From: an uncultured Clostridium sp.
GTDB lineage: Bacteria; Bacillota; Clostridia; TANB77; CAG-508
Direction: 5' to 3'
Assembly (NCBI GenBank): GCA_900553365.1
Contig: USDL01000023.1
Span: 1 to 16,018, forward strand
Length of the DNA: 16,018 bases
The notes beneath the pieces were generated by a model, which worked only from the letters and a program-made list of their open reading frames with translations, was not told where the DNA came from and did not search any database. The translations under genes were made by a program, and so were the position numbers. This document shows positions 6,906-12,954 of the stretch, piece after piece. Positions within the stretch are counted from its first letter, which is position 1. Each line of letters opens with the position of its first letter.

Positions 6906-6933
6906 AGCCTTTAATAGTATTGATTTTAAGGCT
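6906..6933 (+). other. Hairpin between the two envelope genes
   Basis: AGCCTT (6906-6911) and AAGGCT (6928-6933) can pair, without a U-tract. The 6865-6963 gap otherwise shows no convincing promoter, so the carboxypeptidase may be cotranscribed with the lipoprotein. Confidence 0.35.
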
Positions 6934-6953
6934 TTAGCATAGATAAATATTAT

Positions 6954-6959
6954 GGAGGG
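6954..6959 (+). promoter_or_regulatory. Ribosome binding site deciding the carboxypeptidase start
   Basis: GGAGGG lies between an in-frame ATG at 6952 (no Shine-Dalgarno) and ATG 6964. Only the second has this site upstream, and it begins directly with a clean signal peptide. Confidence 0.85.
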
Positions 6960-6963
6960 TTTT

Positions 6964-8189
6964 ATGAATAAAAAATTTACATATTTATTGGTTTTTATTT
7001 TAATTTGTTCTTTCTGCGTGCCAGTTTTTGCAAGTGATAGTGTTTATGTTTGGTCTGATATAAGTTTACCTGAAGCTGTTTCAACATCAACTGTATTAGG
7101 TGAAAATGAGGGTAATTTTCTAAACTTAACTTGTGGCTCAGCTACTTTAATGGAGCAGTCTACTGGTACTATTCTTTATGAACATAATAGTCATGAGCAA
7201 CTACGACCTGCTAGTGTTACAAAAGTTATGACAATCTTACTTATTATGGAAGCATTAGATGGTGGCACAATTTCGCTTGATGATAAGGTTTCATGCTCTG
7301 AAGCAGCTTCAAAAATGGGAGGTTCACAGATTTGGCTAGATACCACAGAAACTTTAACTGTAAATGAAATGCTAAAAGCAATATGTGTTGTTTCTGCAAA
7401 CGATGCTTCAGTTGCAATGGCAGAGCATATTGCAGGTTCACAAGAGTTATTTGTTGAAAGAATGAATAAGCGTGCAAAAGAGCTTGGAATGAATGATACT
7501 TGCTTTAAAAATTGCCATGGATTAGATGAAGATGGTCATGTTACTTCAAGCAATGATATTGCTCTTATGTCTCGTGAACTTATGGTAAATCATCCTTCTA
7601 TTACAAATTACACAACTATATGGATGGATACTTTGCGAGATGGAACTTCTCAATTAGTAAATACTAATAAGCTTTTAAGGAATTATGAGGGCTGTACTGG
7701 ATTAAAAACTGGTTCAACTTCAACAGCATTGTTCAATTTGTCTGCAACCGCAACAAGAAATAATCTTTCTTTAATTGCTGTAGTAATGCGTGGTGAAACC
7801 AGCAGTATTCGTTTTGAAGAAGCCAAGAAGTTGCTGGATTATGGTTTTAGTAATTTTGAATACTTACAATATGGTCATAAAGGTGATGTGGCTAAAAACG
7901 TTTTGGTTAATAAAGGAACTACAAATAGTGTTGAGGTAGTTTTTGAAAGTGATTGTCGGGAGTTTAATTCCTAAAGGTCAATCAGCAAATATTGTAACTA
8001 CGGTTTCTTTACCAGAGGTTATAAATGCTCCTATTAATAAAGGTGAAAAAGTTCGGCGAAGTAATATTTAGCTTAAATAATGAAACCTTAGGCACAATAA
8101 ATTTAGTAGCAAATAATTCAGTAAAGAAACTTAATTTAGGCAACATGATGGCTCTTGTTGTAGAAAAGTGGTTTACATTATTAAGATAA
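6964..8189 (+). CDS. D-alanyl-D-alanine carboxypeptidase (PBP5/DacF type), read through two +1 frameshifts at CGG
   Basis: A penicillin-binding protein that trims the terminal D-Ala from peptidoglycan stem peptides outside the membrane. A signal peptide (1 to about 23, ending V-F-A) precedes the peptidase S11 domain with all three active-site motifs: S84-V-T-K87, S144-A-N146 and K248-T-G250. In the first frame translation ends at TAA 7972-7974, before the C-terminal domain. Skipping C7957 (CGG 7957-7959) restores 32 codons (G-S-L-I-P-K-G-Q ... I-N-K-G-E-K-V), and skipping C8054 (CGG 8054-8056) restores the rest (G-E-V-I-F-S-L ... V-E-K-W-F-T-L-L-R) to TAA 8187-8189. The product is 407 aa, a normal length, with the PBP5_C beta-sandwich (typical N-A-P-[VI]-x-K-G-x-K-V-G-E-V and L-V-A) and the C-terminal amphipathic membrane anchor. 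Without the shifts the enzyme would lack the anchor. Alternatives: pseudogene or sequence errors. Confidence 0.85.
7957..7959 (+). other. CGG +1 frameshift site 2 (carboxypeptidase)
   Basis: Context GAT TGT CGG GAG. Stop TAG 7937-7939 in the new frame and TAA 7972-7974 in the old frame confine the shift to 35 nt. The joined protein reads S-D-C-G-S-L-I-P-K-G. Confidence 0.8.
8054..8056 (+). other. CGG +1 frameshift site 3 (carboxypeptidase)
   Basis: Context AAA GTT CGG CGA. Stop TAA 8022-8024 (new frame) and TAG 8069-8071 (old frame) bracket the site. The family pattern K-G-x-K-V-G-E-V places the join exactly here, with Gly from GGC. An SD-like AAGGTGA (8040-8046) lies 4 nt before the GTT codon, but it also encodes the conserved K-G-E. 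Confidence 0.85.
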
Positions 8190-8192
8190 AAC

Positions 8193-8234
8193 AAACCCAG
8201 GAATTATGGCTTATTTACCATAATTCCTGGGTTT
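8193..8234. terminator. Convergent hairpin terminator between the carboxypeptidase gene and topA
   Basis: Perfect 17-bp stem (8193-8209 with 8218-8234), 8-nt loop, starting 4 nt after the carboxypeptidase stop at 8189 and ending 3 nt before the topA stop at 8238. U-tracts are modest on both strands. Its position supports 8189 as the true end of the carboxypeptidase gene. Confidence 0.85.
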
Positions 8235-8237
8235 ATG

Positions 8238-10283
8238 TTATTTGCTTTTCTTTTTAGTTGTTTTCTTTTTTACTGCTTTTCTTGCTGTTTTTTTCTTTAC
8301 AGTCTTTTTCTCTTCTGTCCCTGGCTTGTTCCATGAAATGTAATCACATGAAGTTGGGTTGTTTTCGCAAATGTAGTAGTTTCTTCTTTTCTTTGTTTTT
8401 CTTATTTGAACTTTTCCTCCACATTTAGGGCATGGTTCATCTATGGTTTCTATTAAAGGTTTTGCATTTTTACATTCTGGGTATCCTGGACATGCTAGGA
8501 ATTTTCCATATTTGCCATACTTTATTACCATCATTCTTCCGCATTTTTCGCAAGGTACATCTGAAACTTCATATTCTAATTTTACATGTTCTAGCTCTTT
8601 TTCTACTTTTTCAACTGTTGTTTTAAATGGTCCATAAAATTCTTGTATAACCTTTTTCCATTCTTCTTTTCCTTCTGCAATTTTATCAAATTCTTCTTCC
8701 ATCTCGGCTGTGAATTTAACATTTAAAACATCTGGGAAATTTTCTACTAATAGCTTATTTACTATCTTTCCAAGTTCTGTTGGATGTAATTGTTTTTGTA
8801 TTTTTTCTATATATCTTCTTGCTAAGATTGTTGTAATTGTTGGAGAATACGTACTTGGTCTGCCTATTCCTTTTTCTTCTAATGTTTTAACTAAACTTGC
8901 TTCTGTATACCTTGGTGGTGGTTCTGTAAAGCTTTGTTTTGATTCTAATTTTTCTTTTTTAAGTTCTTGATTTTCTTGTAATTCTGGAATTTTTTCAAAT
9001 TCTTCCTTTTCTTCAAAATCTGCTGTTTCAACATATAAAGTCATAAATCCTTTAAACTTCAATGTTTGACCGTTTGCTCTTAAGTTATAATTATCTGCTA
9101 ATATTTTTACTGCAACTGTATCATATATAGCAGCTGACATTTGGCTTGCAATAAATCTATTATATATTAATTTATATAGCTTATATTGGTCATTGGTTAA
9201 ACTAGATTTTACTTTTTCTGGAGATAATTCAATATATGTTGGTCTTATTGCTTCGTGTGCATCTTGAGCTTCAGCTTTGGTTTTGTAATATCTATTTTCG
9301 TAATATTCTTTTCCATATTCATTTTCAATATAGTCTTTTGCCCATTTTCTAGCTTCTTCTGAGATTCTTGTTGAGTCTGTTCTCATGTAAGTAATTAATC
9401 CTACTGTTCCCTTTTCGGCTATTTTTACACCTTCATATAGTCCTTGTGCAACAGACATTGTTTTTTTGATAGCAAATCCTAGTTTTCTTGATGCCTCTTG
9501 TTGCATTGTACTAGTTGTAAAAGGTGGTGCAGGAGTACGTTTCTTTTCTCCTTTTTTTACCTCTTCTACTGTATAAGTAGCTTTTTCTAGGTCTTCTAAT
9601 ATTTTGTTTACTTCTGCTTCTGTGTGTATGTCTATTTTCTTGTTATCTTTTCCATATAATTTTGCTTGGAAACTTTTTTTAGTTTTTGGCTCTTTAAGTT
9701 TTGCATATATATTCCAGTATTCTTCTGGTTTAAAGTTTTCTATTTCTTCTTCACGTTCCACAATTAGCCTTACCGCAACTGATTGAACTCTTCCTGCTGA
9801 TAAGCCTTTTTGAACTTTTTTCCATAATACTGGGCTAATTTTATATCCAACTATTCTATCTAGCACACGTCTTGCTTGCTGTGCATCTGTTAAATCCATG
9901 TCTATTTTTCTTGGCTTGCTTATTGCATTTTTTACCGCTTCTTTTGTTATTTCATTAAATGTTACCCTACATACTTCATCTGGATTAATTCCCAAAATGT
10001 ATGCTAAATGCCATGCTATTGCTTCACCTTCACGGTCAGGGTCAGTTGCTAAGTAAACTTTTTTAGCTTCTTTTGCATCTTTTTTTAATGTTTTTATTAA
10101 ATCTCCTTTTCCTCGAATGTTAATATATTGTGGCTCTAAGGTTTTTTCATCTACTCCCAATTTTGACTTTGGTAAGTCTCTAATATGTCCCATTGAGGCT
10201 ACTACTTTTGTATTGCCTCCTAAAAATTTTTTTATAGTATTCGCCTTTGCAGGTGATTCTACTATTATCAATTTATCTGTCAT
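8238..10283 (-). CDS. topA: DNA topoisomerase I
   Basis: Type IA topoisomerase that relaxes negative supercoils by transient single-strand cleavage. The TOPRIM domain shows V-E-S-P-A-K-A (E9) and D-P-D-R-E-G-E at 81-87; the catalytic tyrosine is Y299 in G-L-I-T-Y-M-R-T-D-S. Two C-terminal four-cysteine zinc ribbons follow (about 578-604 and 618-646), then a Lys-rich tail (about 655-681), a common low-GC Gram-positive layout. The 681-aa length is typical. It starts at ATG 10283 with AAAGGA about 8 nt upstream. It lies 59 bp after the U32 peptidase gene and is probably the last gene of the trmR-led transcript, ending at the convergent terminator. All CGG triplets on its coding strand are out of frame. 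Confidence 0.97.
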   Translation of the reverse strand: MTDKLIIVESPAKANTIKKFLGGNTKVVASMGHIRDLPKSKLGVDEKTLEPQYINIRGKGDLIKTLKKDAKEAKKVYLATDPDREGEAIAWHLAYILGINPDEVCRVTFNEITKEAVKNAISKPRKIDMDLTDAQQARRVLDRIVGYKISPVLWKKVQKGLSAGRVQSVAVRLIVEREEEIENFKPEEYWNIYAKLKEPKTKKSFQAKLYGKDNKKIDIHTEAEVNKILEDLEKATYTVEEVKKGEKKRTPAPPFTTSTMQQEASRKLGFAIKKTMSVAQGLYEGVKIAEKGTVGLITYMRTDSTRISEEARKWAKDYIENEYGKEYYENRYYKTKAEAQDAHEAIRPTYIELSPEKVKSSLTNDQYKLYKLIYNRFIASQMSAAIYDTVAVKILADNYNLRANGQTLKFKGFMTLYVETADFEEKEEFEKIPELQENQELKKEKLESKQSFTEPPPRYTEASLVKTLEEKGIGRPSTYSPTITTILARRYIEKIQKQLHPTELGKIVNKLLVENFPDVLNVKFTAEMEEEFDKIAEGKEEWKKVIQEFYGPFKTTVEKVEKELEHVKLEYEVSDVPCEKCGRMMVIKYGKYGKFLACPGYPECKNAKPLIETIDEPCPKCGGKVQIRKTKKRRNYYICENNPTSCDYISWNKPGTEEKKTVKKKTARKAVKKKTTKKKSK

Positions 10284-10342
10284 ATAATTTTTCCTTTCTG
10301 TTCTTGACTTTTATCTTATGGAGTTTATTATTTCTTTTGTTA

Positions 10343-11572
10343 TTATTTACGTCTACGTAATATCCAATTTGTTTTTGCTTCTACTGGTATATGTATTTTA
10401 ACTTTTTGTCCTTCTTTTCCTGGATTTACGAATTCTATTGGTTCATCTGTTTCTGCATCCCATAATTCTTTAATTGTAAATTCAACTGGTTCAACTTTAT
10501 CTGGTATTATCAATTCCAAAGTATCTCCAATTTGTAATCTGTTCTTTATTTCTATTATACTCTTTTTTGTTTCATATTCCTGCACTTTTCCTCCAAATTC
10601 ATAATTTGGGTTGTATTGTTTTCCTTCATATTCTTGGAAATCTCTGTTGTTTTTATCATTGAAATAAAAGGTTGTTAATCCTCTAGTTTTTGTTTTTTCT
10701 AATTCTTTTAGATATTTTGTGTAGTCATAGTTATCTGGATCTTTTGCATAATCGTCTATCGCTGCCCTATATGTGTTTATTACTGTTGCTAAATAATATT
10801 CGGTTTTTAGTCTTCCTTCAATTTTTAAACTATCTACACCCATTTGCATTACTTCTGGCAATTCCTTTATTAGGCACATATCTTTTGATGATAAAATATA
10901 TGTTCCGTATTCATCTTGTTCAACTGGCATCATAAGCCCTGGGTTGTTTTTTTCTTCTAGATATAAATTGTATGCCCATCTGCAACTTTGTGCACAGTCT
11001 CCAAGGTTTGCACATCTACCTGCTAAAAAGTCACTTAAATGGCATCTTCCTGAGTATCCATAGCATATTGCTCCATGAATAAACATTTCTATTTCTAGGT
11101 CTTCTGGTTTATTTTTCATTATTTCTTTTATTTCTTCCTTGCTAAGTTCACGAGCAAGTATTATTCTTTTTGCTCCATTATTATACCAGAATTTGCTTGT
11201 ATGATAGCTTACTGTATTTGCTTGTGTACTTATGTGAATTGGTAAATTTGGTGCTAATTCTTTTACACAATCTACAACTCCTCCATCTGATACAATAACT
11301 CCATCTGCTTTTATTCTATCTAACATTTTTATTTGTTCTTTTACTTCATCATACATGTAATCTCTTGCATATATGTTTAATGGCACATATACTTTCTTAT
11401 TTATGCTATGTGCGTATTTTATTATTTTTTCTAGTTCATTATCATTTATTTCAACTCTTGACCTTAGTGATAATTTTGATGTTCCGCAATATATGCTATC
11501 AGCTCCATATTCAAAGGCAACTTTTGCTTTTTCAAAAGAGCCTGCTGGTGCTAGTAATTCTGGTTTTTTCAT
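10343..11572 (-). CDS. trhP: Peptidase U32 family protein, TrhP-like tRNA hydroxylation protein
   Basis: The U32 signature is clear at 162-180 (E-M-F-I-H-G-A-I-C-Y-G-Y-S-G-R-C-H-L-S). Further cysteines in R-C-A-N-L-G-D-C-A-Q-S-C (186-197) resemble the iron-sulfur cysteine set of TrhP/RlhA proteins. U32 proteins of this length (409 aa) include TrhP (YegQ; YrrN/YrrO in Bacillus subtilis), needed for prephenate-dependent 5-hydroxylation of U34 in tRNA. That role fits here because the methyltransferase for the next step (TrmR) is encoded two genes upstream, as in the B. subtilis yrrMNO cluster. The annotation by older 'collagenase' names should not be trusted. It starts at ATG 11572, overlapping the previous stop by 1 nt (T-A-A-T-G), with GGAG about 10 nt upstream inside the previous gene. 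Only one U32 gene is present, where B. subtilis has two adjacent ones. Confidence 0.85.
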   Translation of the reverse strand: MKKPELLAPAGSFEKAKVAFEYGADSIYCGTSKLSLRSRVEINDNELEKIIKYAHSINKKVYVPLNIYARDYMYDEVKEQIKMLDRIKADGVIVSDGGVVDCVKELAPNLPIHISTQANTVSYHTSKFWYNNGAKRIILARELSKEEIKEIMKNKPEDLEIEMFIHGAICYGYSGRCHLSDFLAGRCANLGDCAQSCRWAYNLYLEEKNNPGLMMPVEQDEYGTYILSSKDMCLIKELPEVMQMGVDSLKIEGRLKTEYYLATVINTYRAAIDDYAKDPDNYDYTKYLKELEKTKTRGLTTFYFNDKNNRDFQEYEGKQYNPNYEFGGKVQEYETKKSIIEIKNRLQIGDTLELIIPDKVEPVEFTIKELWDAETDEPIEFVNPGKEGQKVKIHIPVEAKTNWILRRRK

Positions 11573-12279
11573 TATCTTTCTTCTCCCTTTTCTTTATCTT
11601 TTTTCATAACTAAAAATGGATACATTTTTCTTAATATTTCTTCCATTTTTAGAGCTCTCATTCTTCCATTTTCAGATACCCACATTGCAGGTATATCGTA
11701 TGGGCTAAATTGATGGTTATCATATTTTCTTTGTATTTCTTCTTTATCAACTTGTTTATAGGTTGAGTGTGAAGCTTTTCCAGTTGCAGCATTAATAGCA
11801 ACTTCAAGGGTTTTAAATTGGAATTCTATCTCTGGGATGTTCTCATACTCTTCATTTTCTAATCCTAGTAAAGCAGTTTTATCCTTTTTTAAAGTTAACA
11901 TTCTGTGTTCTGCTTTGTAACCATTAGGTTTATCCCATTTGTTGCATCTTTCTTCATTTGCAACCATATACTCTTCGATTTTATTCTTAATTACTTCTAA
12001 TTCGTCTTCTGTGGCTGCTAAAACCTCCATGCCGAAAATATCATCAAGAGCTTTATTTTTATCATTTTTAAACGCTGATTTTGGTGACTTTATTCTTGCT
12101 CTTAATTCTACATAGTCAGAAATTTCTCCTTGATTTTTTAGCTCATTTATAATTTTATTTATTTTTAGCATTATCACAATAAAGCTTTCTCTTTGGTCAG
12201 ATACATAATTGTAGTATGCATAAAACTGTTCAATTTTCATTTTTTGAGCTTCATCCAACTTAAATTTATTCCCTTTCAT
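11572..12279 (-). CDS. Degenerate RelA/SpoT-synthetase-like protein (235 aa)
   Basis: Numbering from Met at 12279. The order of short motifs resembles a (p)ppGpp synthetase domain: R-A-R-I-K-S-P-K-S-A-F (about 61-71), D-D-I-F-G-M-E-V-L (79-87), N-G-Y-K-A-E-H (119-125), E-I-E-F-Q-F-K-T (150-157) and A-T-G-K-A-S-H-S-T-Y-K (165-175). These parallel the family's R-x-K-x-x-x-S, D-x-x-G-x-R, Y-x-S-x-H, E-x-Q-x-R-T and A-x-H-x-x-Y-K. The Arg of D-x-x-G-x-R is Glu here and the Arg of Q-x-R-T is Lys, so activity may be altered or lost. There is no HD hydrolase or C-terminal regulatory domain, so it has small-alarmone-synthetase size. The start is ATG 12279, not the upstream in-frame GTG 12288, because GAGGTGA (12285-12291) sits 5 nt before it. 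It lies between trmR and trhP, overlapping trhP by 1 nt. Homology is inferred by eye. Confidence 0.6.
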   Translation of the reverse strand: MKGNKFKLDEAQKMKIEQFYAYYNYVSDQRESFIVIMLKINKIINELKNQGEISDYVELRARIKSPKSAFKNDKNKALDDIFGMEVLAATEDELEVIKNKIEEYMVANEERCNKWDKPNGYKAEHRMLTLKKDKTALLGLENEEYENIPEIEFQFKTLEVAINAATGKASHSTYKQVDKEEIQRKYDNHQFSPYDIPAMWVSENGRMRALKMEEILRKMYPFLVMKKDKEKGEER

Positions 12280-12284
12280 TCCTA

Positions 12285-12291
12285 TCACCTC
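12285..12291 (-). promoter_or_regulatory. Ribosome binding site deciding the RelA-like start
   Basis: GAGGTGA on the minus strand, 5 nt before ATG 12279 and immediately after the trmR stop (12292-12294). The alternative GTG at 12288 falls inside it. Confidence 0.8.
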
Positions 12292-12876
12292 TTATTTAGT
12301 TTTCTTGCTTATTGCAAGCCCATCCCCAACTTCTAAAATTTTTGTTTCTAAATTTTCATTTTCAGTTAATTTTTTTAGAAATTCTCTAAGGCCTCTTACA
12401 GCTGTTCTTTGTTTATGTTTGTTATAATCACTCATAACATATCCTTTATATAATACGTTATCTGCTATTATTATACCATTTTTTTCTAACATTCGTAAAG
12501 CCTCTGTTAAGAATATTGGATATTTACCTTTTGCAGCATCTATGAAAACTACATCATAAGGTCCTGTAAGAGTTGGTAAAATTTCTAATGCATCTCCCTC
12601 AAATATATGTATTTTATCTTGAAGTTTTAAATCTTCTATGTTATTTTTAGCTTCTTTTACTCTTTCTTCGTCTCTTTCTATTGTATCAATATATCCTTGT
12701 TCAGTCAAATATTTAGAAAATCTGATTGCTGAATATCCAACTGCTGTACCGATTTCAAGTATTCTAGTAGGTTTTTTTTCTTGTAAGATTTGTCCAACAG
12801 TTTCTAGAGTATCATCCATTATAATTGGAATATGATCTTCCAAAGCTTTTTTCTTTATTTCATCTATTGAATTCAT
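12292..12876 (-). CDS. trmR: Class I O-methyltransferase, TrmR-like (tRNA 5-hydroxyuridine methyltransferase)
   Basis: A 194-aa SAM-dependent O-methyltransferase of the catechol-OMT-like family 3. Motif I is I-L-E-I-G-T-A-V-G-Y-S-A at 39-50, an acidic E68 follows in the SAM ribose position, and the metal site is F-I-D-A-A-K-G-K-Y (D113) with D139-N140. TrmR of B. subtilis (YrrM) belongs to this family and methylates 5-hydroxyuridine-34 to 5-methoxyuridine in several tRNAs; the nearby U32/TrhP gene makes that assignment likely rather than a small-molecule catechol OMT. It starts at ATG 12876 with GGAGG 4 nt upstream. It is the first gene of a run (trmR, RelA-like, trhP, topA), with a candidate promoter overlapping the typA terminator. 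Confidence 0.85.
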   Translation of the reverse strand: MNSIDEIKKKALEDHIPIIMDDTLETVGQILQEKKPTRILEIGTAVGYSAIRFSKYLTEQGYIDTIERDEERVKEAKNNIEDLKLQDKIHIFEGDALEILPTLTGPYDVVFIDAAKGKYPIFLTEALRMLEKNGIIIADNVLYKGYVMSDYNKHKQRTAVRGLREFLKKLTENENLETKILEVGDGLAISKKTK

Positions 12877-12900
12877 GTTTCCTCCTATTTTTATTCACAT

Positions 12901-12931
12901 ATTATATTACTACAAAATCGCCTAAAGTCAA
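12901..12931 (-). promoter_or_regulatory. Candidate trmR promoter
   Basis: Minus strand TTGACT (12926-12931) and TATAAT (12901-12906) with a long 19-nt spacer; TAATAT three bases earlier would give 16 nt. The -35 box lies inside the typA terminator hairpin. Confidence 0.5.
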
Positions 12932-12948
12932 TAACTTTAAGCGATTTT
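12914..12948. terminator. Hairpin terminator after typA
   Basis: 14-bp stem (12914-12927 with 12935-12948; one G-U pair in the minus-strand RNA), 7-nt loop, 6 nt after the typA stop (12955). T-rich on both flanks, with the longer T-run on the plus strand. Confidence 0.75.
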
Positions 12949-12954
12949 TTTGTT

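Noticed and set aside
6895..6950. Separate promoter for the carboxypeptidase gene
   Set aside because: TTGATT (6920) has no acceptable -10 partner at 16-18 nt and would start too close to the ribosome binding site.
6375..8056. Random sequencing or assembly indels as the full explanation of the three frame breaks
   Set aside because: Not excluded, but three independent errors that all create an in-frame CGG, a codon otherwise unused in the recognised genes, would be a strong coincidence. Many TGG contexts in the other genes show no inserted C.
8009..8194. 61-aa minus-strand frame at the end of the carboxypeptidase gene
   Set aside because: It is the shadow of the frameshifted C-terminal domain; no ribosome binding site.
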